A stretch of DNA of 64,000 nucleotides from Pseudomonas putida (GTDB taxonomy: Bacteria; Pseudomonadota; Gammaproteobacteria; Pseudomonadales; Pseudomonadaceae). This document shows positions 9,704 to 18,327 of the stretch, piece after piece. The notes below the pieces were generated by a model. That model was not told the origin of the DNA. It made no database searches and saw nothing but the letters and a program-made list of their open reading frames with translations. The translations under genes were made by a program, and so were the position numbers. The DNA lies in contig CP163498.1 in the NCBI GenBank assembly GCA_041071465.1, positions 4,358,001 through 4,422,000 of the forward strand, given 5' to 3'. Numbering within the stretch: position 1 is the stretch's first letter; each line of letters starts with the position of its first letter.

Positions 9704-10639
9704 TCAGTGAATCGCCACCGGGTTGATATTGACTTGAGTCGAGCCCTTGTACAGCGGCTGGCCCAGCACGAACAGGAACTCGAACGCCTTGTCTTTCACC
9801 AGCGCGCGCGTGTCGATCAATTCCAGGTTGTAAATGCCACGCTTGGCCAGCATGAATTGGTTGACCGGGAACTCTTCACCGGTCGGGTTGGGGTATACCT
9901 CGGAGGCCCAGGTATCGCCACCGAAGGCGACGATGCCCTGATCCGCCAGCCATTCGGCAGCCGGTAGGTCGATGCCTGGCTCGGTGGCGAGGAACTGCTG
10001 GTTATCCTTGCCGACCAACTCCAGCCAGCCGGTGTTGAACAGCACCACATCACCCTTGCGCAGGGTAATGCCTTCTTTCTTCAGCACCGCCTTGATGTCT
10101 GCGACGGTAAACGCGGTGCCACCCGGTACGATGGCCTTGCCGAAGTAGGCCGTCATGTCCAGCACCACACCACGCGTGACCATGGGCGGTACTTTCTCCA
10201 CGCCGAGCTTGGTCACGCCTTCGACGGTGACGAAATCCGCAGCCTTGTTGCCGTTGTAGTAGACGTTGTCGATGCCGATATGACCGATGCCGTTGAGCTG
10301 GGTGCCAACGCCGGTCCAGCCGTTGACCAGTTCATCGTTGAAGCTGAACTTGTTGCGGCCGAGGGTCTGGCCGGCCTGCTCGCCGGGCTGGATGTTGTAC
10401 AGGTGAAAGCTGCGGTGGCGGAACGCCGGCAAGTCCTTGCTCACGGGTACGGCCAAGGGGTAGGTCTTGCCGGTCTTGACCAGGCCGACGGCCTGCTTGA
10501 CCACGTCTGGGGTGAGCAGGTTGGCAGCGCCGATTTCATCCTGCTTGCCGTACGGCGAGTGCTGCCAGTCGGTGGCAAGGGTAGCCTGGGCAGTGGTCGC
10601 CAAGGCGACGGCCAGCAGCAGGGGCTTGAAGCGTTTCAT
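9704..10639 (-). CDS. Exported cyclase-family protein (PF04199)
   Basis: A 311-residue protein with a signal peptide (MKRFKPLLLAVALATTAQATLA), so periplasmic. The rest matches the metal-dependent cyclase/kynurenine formamidase fold: GTQLNGIGHIGIDNVYYNG stands where the classical HxGTHxDxPxH zinc motif would be, then GVVLDMTAYFG, LRKGDVVLFNTGW and GDTWASEVYPNP. The altered motif places it in the divergent branch with a GHIG core. ATG 10639 has AGGAG seven bases upstream. Its substrate is unknown. It is convergent with the SDR gene. Confidence 0.85.
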   Translation of the reverse strand: MKRFKPLLLAVALATTAQATLATDWQHSPYGKQDEIGAANLLTPDVVKQAVGLVKTGKTYPLAVPVSKDLPAFRHRSFHLYNIQPGEQAGQTLGRNKFSFNDELVNGWTGVGTQLNGIGHIGIDNVYYNGNKAADFVTVEGVTKLGVEKVPPMVTRGVVLDMTAYFGKAIVPGGTAFTVADIKAVLKKEGITLRKGDVVLFNTGWLELVGKDNQQFLATEPGIDLPAAEWLADQGIVAFGGDTWASEVYPNPTGEEFPVNQFMLAKRGIYNLELIDTRALVKDKAFEFLFVLGQPLYKGSTQVNINPVAIH

Positions 10640-10737
10640 CGTGTACTCCTGAAAGTGATGCGTTGTCAGGAGCGAATTCTGCGCAGGGCCGGCACCGGGA
10701 AAAAGCGCTCGGCAGGACAATGATATTTGCCTGCCGG

Positions 10738-11280
10738 TCAACAACCGCCATCGTGCAGCGCCAGGCTCTGGCGCAGCTGTTCCAGCATGGCCACGCGCAG
10801 CGTCTTCGGGGCCTGCACGCGGATCGAACCCGCTTGCGACAGCAGCCAGCCCATCAGTGCCCGGTTGTCGTCGACGGTGGCCACCAATGCCGCGCCGCCG
10901 CTCGCTTGCGGGGTCAGCTGCATGTCTGCGGACAGCGGGGATTCTTTCAGCAGGCGCGCCAGTGTGTCGTCCACCCAGGCGTGCAGTTCAACCTGTGCCG
11001 GGGGTGTCAGTATGTCCGGTTGCAGTGGCTGCGCATCGACCAGGCTCATGCTCGGTTGCCAGTACCAACCGTAGGGCATGCCTTTGCTGTTGCACTGCAG
11101 CGGGAACAGCGCAGCGAGCTCGACCAGGTCGCGCTCGACGGTACGTTTGCTGGTGGTATGACCCACGGTTGTCAGGGCGGCCTGCAACTGGGTAGAGCTC
11201 ATGCCCGGATGGCGGCCGGGCAGCAACTTGAGCAACTGCCACTGGCGGGCAATAGTGTGGCGGGTTGGGTGGCTGGGCAA
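10738..11280 (-). CDS. Short WYL-like transcriptional regulator
   Basis: A 180-residue protein. Residues 5-65 form a DeoR-type HTH (QLLKLLPGRHPGMSSTQLQA, TTSKRTVERDLVEL). The following GMPYGWYWQPSM linker and a C-terminal part ending GWLLSQAGSIRVQAPKTLRV resemble the WCX end of WYL regulators. Normal WYL proteins have about 300 residues; here the central WYL ligand domain seems largely absent, without any frame break. It is probably a DNA-binding protein with a reduced sensor. The gene lies 98 bases upstream of the exported cyclase on the same strand. Confidence 0.65.
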   Translation of the reverse strand: MPSHPTRHTIARQWQLLKLLPGRHPGMSSTQLQAALTTVGHTTSKRTVERDLVELAALFPLQCNSKGMPYGWYWQPSMSLVDAQPLQPDILTPPAQVELHAWVDDTLARLLKESPLSADMQLTPQASGGAALVATVDDNRALMGWLLSQAGSIRVQAPKTLRVAMLEQLRQSLALHDGGC

Positions 11281-11386
11281 AGGGCTCGTCCTTGAGGGCA
11301 GGCACCAAGCCTGCCTGAGTAATGGCGTTTAGCTATTGCCCAGCATACCTTGTCACAGAATGGGATCCAAGTTGCGCGGATGCCCT

Positions 11387-12373
11387 TCAGCCGAGGCGCG
11401 TCACCCATTTGCCTGCGCCTTGGCCTTCTTTCAATTGCCGCAGTGCATCGGGCAGCGTGGCGAAGTCGAACTCACGGCGTTGAGGCGCGATCAGGCTGCC
11501 ATTGGCGACAGCCTGCAACAGCTGTTCACCAGCCATGCGCAGGGCCTGGCGATCTGCCAGGCGGCCATGGGCATGCACGCTGTTCAGCGCCACTTCATGC
11601 AGCGAAATGGCTGTGCTGAAGGCGGCTGTTGGCGCGCTTTCCTGGCGGTCCTGGATGCACACCAGGTGCCCGTTGTAGCCCAGCAGGTGGGCGAGGCTGC
11701 CTGCGTGGGCGCCACTGACGGTGTCGAACAGGGCATGCAGCGGGCGCTCACCCAGGGCGACCTGCAACTGCTGTTGCCAGTCGGCGTCGTGGTAGTCGAA
11801 CACGCCGCTTGTGCCCAGCGCCTTGAGCGCCGCGTGGTGGCGCTGGCTGGCTGTCGCCCATACGCGCAGGCCACGTTGTGCGGCCAACTGCGCCAGGTAG
11901 AAGCCCACCGCACCACCGGCACCAATCACCAGCACATCGCGGCTGGTGCCTGCCGGTATCTTGGCCAGGGCCTGCCAGGCGGTCAGCGCGGGGCAGGGTA
12001 CGGCGGCGGCGGCGCTGTCGCTGAGTGCGCTGGGGATGTGCATCACCAGGCTGGCATCGAGCAGGCAATGCTCGGCGAAACTGCCGTCGCGAGCCAGCGA
12101 CTGATGGTAAGCCACGCGGCTGCCCAAGGGCAGTTCGACGCCTGCGCCAGCGGAGACGACCACTCCGGCGCCATCCACACCCGGTACTGTGCCTTGCTGC
12201 CAGGCCGGATGGCCCCATTCGCAGATTTTCCAGTCCACCGGGTTGAGGGCTATAGCTCGGTTGGCCACCAGCACTTCGCCGGGGCCGGGTTGCGGCAGGG
12301 GTTTGCGCAGCAGCTGCAGGCCTTCGAGGCCGGCGTTCGGGGTCCAGCCCCAGGCTTGATAATCAGTTGGCAT
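11387..12373 (-). CDS. Zinc-free MDR / quinone-oxidoreductase-like dehydrogenase
   Basis: A 328-residue medium-chain dehydrogenase/reductase. The GroES-like N-terminal domain carries NPVDWKICEWGHPAWQQGTV and PGVDGAGVV, without the Cys/His/Glu zinc ligands. The Rossmann segment is DVLVIGAGGAVGFYLAQLAA near residue 150. It is expected to reduce a quinone or enone with NADPH in the cytoplasm. It is downstream of the SRPBCC and SDR genes but separated by a hairpin at 12465. Confidence 0.85.
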   Translation of the reverse strand: MPTDYQAWGWTPNAGLEGLQLLRKPLPQPGPGEVLVANRAIALNPVDWKICEWGHPAWQQGTVPGVDGAGVVVSAGAGVELPLGSRVAYHQSLARDGSFAEHCLLDASLVMHIPSALSDSAAAAVPCPALTAWQALAKIPAGTSRDVLVIGAGGAVGFYLAQLAAQRGLRVWATASQRHHAALKALGTSGVFDYHDADWQQQLQVALGERPLHALFDTVSGAHAGSLAHLLGYNGHLVCIQDRQESAPTAAFSTAISLHEVALNSVHAHGRLADRQALRMAGEQLLQAVANGSLIAPQRREFDFATLPDALRQLKEGQGAGKWVTRLG

Positions 12374-12464
12374 GGTGCGGGTCCTTGTGAGACGAGTATG
12401 GGCGGCAGGCTAGCGCAGATGAGGCGGGGGATACAGGCGGGGGTGGGACAAGGTGTTTTGACGG

Positions 12465-12487
12465 GGGGGCAAAAGCGCTTTGCCCCC
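12465..12487 (-). terminator. Hairpin after SRPBCC gene
   Basis: Perfect 9-bp stem GGGGGCAAA / TTTGCCCCC with a 5-base loop, between the SRPBCC stop and the downstream dehydrogenase start. Confidence 0.55.
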
Positions 12488-12530
12488 ACCCTCGAATCTT
12501 GCAAGGGGATGAGGTACCTGGGGGACTCGC

Positions 12531-12937
12531 TTAGCCCAGGGTTTTCGCCAAGGCTTGCAGGCCACCTTCGTAGATGCCTTTGAACAGTGCCTCAGCCTCG
12601 GCCTCACTGACACCGGCCGGGTGAATTCGCCGAACCACTCCACCAGGCTGCCTTGGCCGTCGGCCTTGACTCGCAGGGTCGATCGGTAGTCGGTCACCGG
12701 AAACGGGCTGCTCAGGATCGTGTAGCTGTAGCTGCGCGCGTTGTCGTCAAAAGCTGTAAGGCGCTCGACGATGCTGTTGCCGTCCGGGTCTTTCAGCGAG
12801 CGCACACGGCCGCCTTCGCTGGAGATGCTCTCGGGGATGAACGGCAGCCAGTCCGGCAGGCTGTCGAAACCGCCGATCAATGCCCAGACGTGTTCAGGGC
12901 TGTGTTGGGCTTGCAGGGAAGCGTAGGCAGTTGCCAT
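12531..12937 (-). pseudogene. SRPBCC (START-like) family protein, frameshifted
   Basis: From ATG 12937 the frame reads MATAYASLQAQHSPEHVWAL, then GGFDSLPDWLPFIPESISSE: the ligand-binding SRPBCC fold in its polyketide-cyclase-like form. At the CCC run around 12619-12621 one C is missing. Restored, the end reads WFGEFTPAGVSEAEAEALFK to a stop at 12531, giving about 136 residues, normal for the family. Without the repair the frame runs on as low-complexity sequence. The gene lies 21 bases after the SDR stop, so the two probably form an operon. Confidence 0.75.
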
Positions 12938-12958
12938 AGGGTAATGCTCCAGTTGAGT

Positions 12959-13756
12959 TCAGATAGCAAGGCTGTCGACCACACCGCCGTCGACCCGCAG
13001 GGCCGCGCCGGTGGTGGCGGAGGAGTAAGGCGAGGCGAGGTACACCGCGAGGTGGGCGACTTCGTCGACATCGGCGGCGCGCTGAATGATCGAACTTGGC
13101 CGTGCGGTACGTACGAAGTTGTCGGCCTCTTCACGAATGCTGCGCCCGGACGCCTGTGCCGCATCGGCTACCAGCGCGGCCACGCCATCGGTCAGGGTCG
13201 GGCCGGGCAGTATCGCGTTCACGGTAACCCCGGTGCCGGCCAGGCGCTTGGCCAGGCCATGGGAAACGGCCAAGTTGGCGGCCTTGGTAACACCGTAGTT
13301 GATCATGTCCGCAGGGATGGCGATGCCCGATTCCGAGGAAATGAACAGGATCCGCCCCCAGCCTTTCTCGACCATCCCCGGTGCATAGTGGCGGGCCAGG
13401 CGCACGCCGCTCAACACGTTGGTATCGTAGAAGCGCGCCCACTCACTGTCGGCCACGTCGAAGAAGTCGACGTCGTCGTAGATGCCCAGGTTGTTGACCA
13501 GGATGTCGGCCCGTGGGTGGGCGGCGAACAGGGTGTCGGCACCGGTGGCGGTGCCCAGGTCGGCGACCACGCCGTGAATCTGCCCACGGCCGCCTTGTTG
13601 GCGCAGTTCGGCCAAGGCTGCATCCAGCGATTTCTGGCTGCGGCCGGCAATGACCACGTCGGCGTTGGCGCGGGCCAGGCCGCGGGCGATGGCCAGACCA
13701 ATACCGCCGGTAGAGCCGCTGATGATGGCGGTGCGCCCGCCGAGGTCGATGTTCAT
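12959..13756 (-). CDS. SDR family oxidoreductase
   Basis: A 265-residue classical short-chain dehydrogenase. It has the nucleotide site SGSTGGIGLAIARGLARA, NNLG, and the catalytic Ser plus YxxxK in ILFISSESGIAIPADMINYG followed by VTKAAN. It ends TTGAALRVDGGVVDSLAI. The reaction is NAD(P)-dependent oxidation/reduction of an alcohol or ketone; the substrate is unknown. It is first in a two-gene unit with the SRPBCC protein, downstream of a same-strand LysR gene. Confidence 0.9.
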   Translation of the reverse strand: MNIDLGGRTAIISGSTGGIGLAIARGLARANADVVIAGRSQKSLDAALAELRQQGGRGQIHGVVADLGTATGADTLFAAHPRADILVNNLGIYDDVDFFDVADSEWARFYDTNVLSGVRLARHYAPGMVEKGWGRILFISSESGIAIPADMINYGVTKAANLAVSHGLAKRLAGTGVTVNAILPGPTLTDGVAALVADAAQASGRSIREEADNFVRTARPSSIIQRAADVDEVAHLAVYLASPYSSATTGAALRVDGGVVDSLAI

Positions 13757-13842
13757 GGAATGGCTCCTGTGGGTGAGTTGTATCGATGAGAGCCATCCTA
13801 GTAAAGCCTACTCAGACTGTAAAAGACGTAATTCGACTGAGT

Positions 13843-14754
13843 TCAGACCTCTATGGACTTATTCGCCTGCGCCAGCACGCGTTCACGGAAAATGCCCACG
13901 ATCGGCCGCAGGTCGACCTGGTGCCAGGCGGCCCACAATTGCACGCTGGGTTGGAACCAATCCAGCTGACGCAAAACCACGGTTGGCCCGGCACTGGCCG
14001 TCAGGCTGCCCTGCACCATGGCCAGGCCCAGGCCCGCGGACACCAGGCCGAGCACGCTCAATGGGTCGGTCGCTTCAAGGGACAAGCGCGGGGTAAAACC
14101 GGCATCACCGCAGCGGGCGATGAAGTCGTCGCGCTTGTTCACCTGGTCGGGCTGGCCCCCGGTGATGATCCATTCCTGCTCGTGCAGGTCGGCCGGGGTC
14201 AGTTCCGCCTTGCTGGCCAGAGGGTGCGAGGCTGGGATGGCCAGCAGCATTGGGTCATCCAGTACTGGCTGCGCACGCAAGTCGGGGTCGTGCTTCGGCG
14301 GCGGCTCGCACACCAGGGCAATGTCCAGGCTGCGCTGGCGCAGGCCTTCGAACTGCTCGCTGGGGATCATGTTGTACAGCGCAATGTGAATGTTCGGGCG
14401 TTCGCCACGAATGGCCCGCACTGCGCCAGGCAGCACACCAGCGTGGATGGCGTGGTTGACGTAGCCGATGCACAAGCCGCCTTCCTCGCCACGGCCCAGG
14501 CGCTTGCCCAGCGACTCCAAGCGCTCGGCATGCTTGAGCAGGCCGCGCGCCTCGGCCAGGAAGGTGCGCCCGTCGTTAGTCAGGTACAGCCGCTGGTTGC
14601 GCCGTTCGAACAGGGCCAGGCCAAGGTTGTCCTCCAGCTGGGCGATCTGCCGGCTGAGGGGCGATTGGGAAATATGCAGCTGCTCGGCGGCTCGGCCGAC
14701 ATTCTCGCATTCGGCGACGGCCACGAAGTAGCGCAACTGACGCAAATCCTGCAT
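13843..14754 (-). CDS. LysR-family transcriptional regulator
   Basis: A 303-residue regulator with the HTH MQDLRQLRYFVAVAECENVG, LHISQSPLSRQIAQLEDNLG. The effector domain (GLCIGYVNHAIHAGVLPGAV) resembles the aromatic/benzoate-responsive group (BenM/CatM-like). It is divergent from the aldo/keto reductase (118 bases between), the standard layout for LysR control, and lies upstream of the SDR-SRPBCC pair on its own strand. Confidence 0.9.
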   Translation of the reverse strand: MQDLRQLRYFVAVAECENVGRAAEQLHISQSPLSRQIAQLEDNLGLALFERRNQRLYLTNDGRTFLAEARGLLKHAERLESLGKRLGRGEEGGLCIGYVNHAIHAGVLPGAVRAIRGERPNIHIALYNMIPSEQFEGLRQRSLDIALVCEPPPKHDPDLRAQPVLDDPMLLAIPASHPLASKAELTPADLHEQEWIITGGQPDQVNKRDDFIARCGDAGFTPRLSLEATDPLSVLGLVSAGLGLAMVQGSLTASAGPTVVLRQLDWFQPSVQLWAAWHQVDLRPIVGIFRERVLAQANKSIEV

Positions 14755-14872
14755 GAGACCTCCAGGGACTTAACTGTGACGAATTATGACTTGGACGGTC
14801 TGGGTTTGGCCAGCCTAGGATGTGCTCACGTCGTCGGTTGATGACCTTACACACCCTTTCTGGAGACATGCC

Positions 14873-15883
14873 ATGAGCTTGAAAGACCTGATCGCCAACC
14901 CCCTGGGCTTTGGTACCGCGCCACTGGGCAACATGTTCCGCAACGTGCCAGATACCGAAGTGCAAGCCTCGGTGGACGCGGCCTGGAACAACGGTGTGCG
15001 CTACTTCGACACTGCGCCTTTCTACGGTGCCGGGCTGTCGGAAATCCGCCTCGGCAAGGCCCTGGCCCAGCGCCCGCGCCATGAATACGTGCTGAGCAGC
15101 AAGGTTGGCCGCGTCATCCTCGACGCACTGGAAGACCCGGCTGCTCGTGAGCTGGGCGAGAAGAGCGGCCTGTTCGAGCACGGCAACCGTAACCGCATCG
15201 TCAATGACTACAGCGCCGATGCCACCCTGCGCTCGATCGAAGACACCCTCAAGCGTATGGGTACCGACTACCTGGATATCGTCTGGATTCACGACATCGC
15301 CCAGGACTTCTACGGTGACGAATGGCTGAGCCAGTTCGAAATCGCTCGTACCGGTGCCTTCCGCGTGCTGACCCGCCTGCGTGAAGAAGGCGTGATCAAG
15401 GCATGGGGCTTGGGCGTGAACCGCGTCGAGCCGATCGAGCTGACATTGGACCTCGAAGCAGCACGCCCGGACGGCTTCCTGCTGGCGGGTCGCTACAGCC
15501 TTCTGGACCACGACCGTGCGTTGCAACGGGTAATGCCAGGTGCATTGGCGCAAGGCCTCGGCATTGTCGTCGGCGGCCCGTACAACTCCGGCGTGATTGC
15601 CGGGGGAGAGCACTACGAGTACCAGAAGGCCAGCCCGCAAATCCGTGCCCGTGTCCAGCGCCTGAACGAAGTGGCGGCGCGCCATGGGGTGGACATCAAG
15701 GCTGCGGCGTTGCAGTTCTCGCTGGCGCACCCCGCGGTAGCGGCGGTGATCCCAGGGGCGACCCGGCCACAACATGCCGACCAAGACCTGGCGGCGTTCA
15801 ATGCGGTGATTCCGGCCGCGTTCTGGGCCGAGCTGCGTGAGCTGGGGCTGATCGCCCAGCAGGCACCGGTACCTGAAGCCTAA
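14873..15883 (+). CDS. Aldo/keto reductase (aldose/pyridoxal dehydrogenase-like)
   Basis: A 336-residue TIM-barrel oxidoreductase starting MSLKDLIANPLGFGTAPLGN with GGAG upstream. The catalytic tetrad is visible: Asp and Tyr in YFDTAPFYGAG, Lys in VLSSKVGRV, His in DIVWIHDI. The substrate branch resembles D-threo-aldose 1-dehydrogenase / pyridoxal 4-dehydrogenase (LFEHGNRNRIVNDYSADATL). It is NAD(P)-dependent and cytoplasmic. The divergent LysR probably controls it. Confidence 0.88.
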   Translation: MSLKDLIANPLGFGTAPLGNMFRNVPDTEVQASVDAAWNNGVRYFDTAPFYGAGLSEIRLGKALAQRPRHEYVLSSKVGRVILDALEDPAARELGEKSGLFEHGNRNRIVNDYSADATLRSIEDTLKRMGTDYLDIVWIHDIAQDFYGDEWLSQFEIARTGAFRVLTRLREEGVIKAWGLGVNRVEPIELTLDLEAARPDGFLLAGRYSLLDHDRALQRVMPGALAQGLGIVVGGPYNSGVIAGGEHYEYQKASPQIRARVQRLNEVAARHGVDIKAAALQFSLAHPAVAAVIPGATRPQHADQDLAAFNAVIPAAFWAELRELGLIAQQAPVPEA

Positions 15884-15894
15884 TCGCGAAAGGG

Positions 15895-15911
15895 GGAGGG
15901 CTTTGCCCTCC
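15895..15911. terminator. Terminator hairpin between convergent genes
   Basis: Stem GGAGGGC / GCCCTCC with a TTT loop, just after the aldo/keto reductase stop and before the convergent LysR stop. Confidence 0.6.
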
Positions 15912-15929
15912 TATCGCCAGCGAAGCCTG

Positions 15930-16838
15930 TTAACCGAGACTTTGCTGCAAGGCCTCGATAAACACCTCTTCTGCCCGACTGAAGCGCTGCTCCCTGTTCC
16001 ACAACAGGTGAATATCCACATCGGCAATCCCTTCCTGCGGCGGCAACTTCCACAGCAACCCCGCCTCTACATCCGGCGCCACCACATGCTCGGGCAGGCA
16101 GCCGATGCCAAAGCCGGCGATCACCAGCCGGCGTACTTCCTCCAGGCTTGGCGATGACGCCACGATGCGCCCGGCAAAGCCCTGCTGGTCGCGGAAAATG
16201 GTCAGCGGCGACAACATGCCGCCAATCTGGTCGCTGGTAAAACTGACGAAATTCTCCCGTTGCAAGTCGCCTTCGGCCTGGCCGAACAAGGCATGGTGCT
16301 TGCCGCAGAAAAACGCATAGCGCTGGCGCAGAAACAGCCGTTGCTCCAGCCGTGGCTGCGCACGCCGGTTGAGGCTAAGGCCCGCTGTGGCGGTTTTCTC
16401 CTGCAGGGCGGCGACGATGTCGGAACTGCGCATCACGTCGATTTCCAGCTCCACCCGTGGGTGCTGGCGATGGAAGTCGGCGAGGAAGTCGTCGAAGCGT
16501 TCGCTGACGATGCGGCTGATCATCAACAGACGCACCTTGCCTACCAGTTCGTCCGCCGGTTGCTCCAGCAAACCGCCGATCTGCGACATCTGCCCATACA
16601 CCTCGCCAGCCAGCTGGAACAGCTGCTCGCCCATTTCCGTCAGCACGAAACGCGGCCCACGTCGGGCGATAAGCTGGCGGCCAAGCTGCTCTTCAAGGCG
16701 CTTGAGCGCCTGGCTCACGGCCGGCTGGGTGAGGTGCAGGCGGGCGGCGGCGCGGCTGATGGACAGTTCCTGGCCGATGACCCGGAAGGTGCGCAGCAGG
16801 TTCCAGTCGAGGCGGTCGTTGAGCAGACGGTCGGACAT
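15930..16838 (-). CDS. LysR-family transcriptional regulator
   Basis: A 302-residue regulator. The HTH (LLRTFRVIGQELSISRAAAR, LTQPAVSQALKRLEEQLGRQ) is followed by an effector domain in which VRLLMISRIVSERFDDFLAD opens the first lobe. It is divergent from the MHS transporter at 16993. The 154-base spacer is AT-rich near 16862-16900, suiting an overlapping divergent promoter. It likely controls the transporter-amidohydrolase-deacetylase set. Confidence 0.9.
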   Translation of the reverse strand: MSDRLLNDRLDWNLLRTFRVIGQELSISRAAARLHLTQPAVSQALKRLEEQLGRQLIARRGPRFVLTEMGEQLFQLAGEVYGQMSQIGGLLEQPADELVGKVRLLMISRIVSERFDDFLADFHRQHPRVELEIDVMRSSDIVAALQEKTATAGLSLNRRAQPRLEQRLFLRQRYAFFCGKHHALFGQAEGDLQRENFVSFTSDQIGGMLSPLTIFRDQQGFAGRIVASSPSLEEVRRLVIAGFGIGCLPEHVVAPDVEAGLLWKLPPQEGIADVDIHLLWNREQRFSRAEEVFIEALQQSLG

Positions 16839-16992
16839 GGCGAGGCTCGATGATAAGCGTGGCTAATAGTACGAATAATAAATAGAAAATTGACTAATCA
16901 TAGCCCTGAGCCGATAAATCGCAGGCCAAGCGCCACGAGAGCGCGACAATGACCCAGCAACTCCTGCCAGAACAACAAGCAAAGGAGCCCCC

Positions 16993-18297
16993 ATGAAGCC
17001 CACCGCTTCCGCCCAGCCACGTCGTGCAGCTGCTGCCGCGTTCATCGGCACCATGATCGAATGGTACGACTTCTACATTTACGCCACCGCCGCCGCCCTG
17101 GTGTTCGGTGCCTTGTTCTTCCCCTCCGACGACAGCCTGTTCAGCACCATGGCCGCGTTCGGCACCTTCGCCGTGGGCTTTTTCGCCCGGCCGCTGGGTG
17201 GCATTGTCTTCGGCCACGTGGGCGACCGTATCGGCCGCAAGAAGTCGCTGGTCATCACCCTGCTGATGATGGGCATCGTCACCGTGTGTATCGGCCTGCT
17301 GCCGACTTACGCGCAGATCGGTGCCACCGCACCGGTGCTGTTGATCCTGCTGCGCATCGTCCAGGGCATCGCCGTGGGCGGCGAGTGGGGTGGGGCGGTG
17401 CTGATGGCCGGCGAGCATGCGCCCAAAGGCCGGCGCAACTTCTTCGCTTCGTTCGCCCAACTGGGCAGCCCGGCGGGCCTGATTCTGTCGCTGCTGGCCT
17501 TCGGCGCGGTGACCCGCCTGCCTGAAGACGAGCTGATGAGCTGGGGCTGGCGCGTGCCGTTCCTGGCCAGCGCGTTGCTGCTGCTGGTGGGCCTGGCGAT
17601 TCGCCTGGGGGTGAACGAGTCGCCCGAGTTCATCGCCAGCCGCGAGCAGGCAGAGAAGGCCCGGCGCAAAGAGCAGGCGCCGGTTTTCGAAGTGCTGCGC
17701 ACCGCCTGGCGCCCGCTGTTGTTGTGCATCGGTGCCAACACCTTGGGCATTGCCGGGGTCTATTTCACCAACACCTTCATGATCAGCTACACCACTCAAC
17801 AATTGCACCTGGAGCGCTCGCTGATACTTGAGTGCCTGTTCTTCGTGGCGATCATCCAGTTCTGCGTGCAACCGCTGGCTGCCTGGCTGTCGGAGAAGAT
17901 CGGTGCCACGCGCTTCCTGGCCCTGGTCGCGTTGCTGGCGATGGCCTCGCCGTACCCGATGTTCGTGCTGGTCAGCTCGGGCCAGGGGCCGTTGATCGTA
18001 CTGGGCATCGCCCTGGCTGCAGCCTGCATGGCCTCTTTCTACGCGGTGATAGCTGGCTATGTCAGCGGTATGTTCGAAACCCGCGTGCGCTATACCGCCA
18101 TTTCCTTGGCCTACCAGGTCTGCGGCGCCATCGCTGGCGGCCTTACCCCGCTGATCGGCACCTGGTTGGCTCACACCTTCAGCGGCCAGTGGTGGCCGAT
18201 GGCCGTGTTCTACACCCTGATCGCCACCGTCTCGCTGGTCTGCGTGCTTGCCCTGGCGCGCCAGTATGCCCGTAGCCAGCGCCTGGAACTGGCCTGA
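16993..18297 (+). CDS. MHS-family MFS transporter
   Basis: A 434-residue, 12-helix inner-membrane importer of the metabolite:H+ symporter family. It has the signature FIGTMIEWYDFYIYATAAAL, the loop motif GHVGDRIGRKKSLV, and RIVQGIAVGGEWGGA near residue 125. Family members take up organic acids, betaines or similar nutrients. The start ATG has AGGAG upstream. It is first of three co-directional genes with an M20 amidohydrolase and an acetylpolyamine amidohydrolase, suggesting uptake of an N-acylated or ureido compound cleaved inside. Confidence 0.9.
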   Translation: MKPTASAQPRRAAAAAFIGTMIEWYDFYIYATAAALVFGALFFPSDDSLFSTMAAFGTFAVGFFARPLGGIVFGHVGDRIGRKKSLVITLLMMGIVTVCIGLLPTYAQIGATAPVLLILLRIVQGIAVGGEWGGAVLMAGEHAPKGRRNFFASFAQLGSPAGLILSLLAFGAVTRLPEDELMSWGWRVPFLASALLLLVGLAIRLGVNESPEFIASREQAEKARRKEQAPVFEVLRTAWRPLLLCIGANTLGIAGVYFTNTFMISYTTQQLHLERSLILECLFFVAIIQFCVQPLAAWLSEKIGATRFLALVALLAMASPYPMFVLVSSGQGPLIVLGIALAAACMASFYAVIAGYVSGMFETRVRYTAISLAYQVCGAIAGGLTPLIGTWLAHTFSGQWWPMAVFYTLIATVSLVCVLALARQYARSQRLELA

Positions 18298-18327
18298 TCG
18301 AACTGTTTTACTCTGGAGTACCCGCAC

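Noticed and set aside
14576..15784. 402-codon minus-strand open frame
   Set aside because: Antisense to the aldo/keto reductase, overlapping the LysR start.
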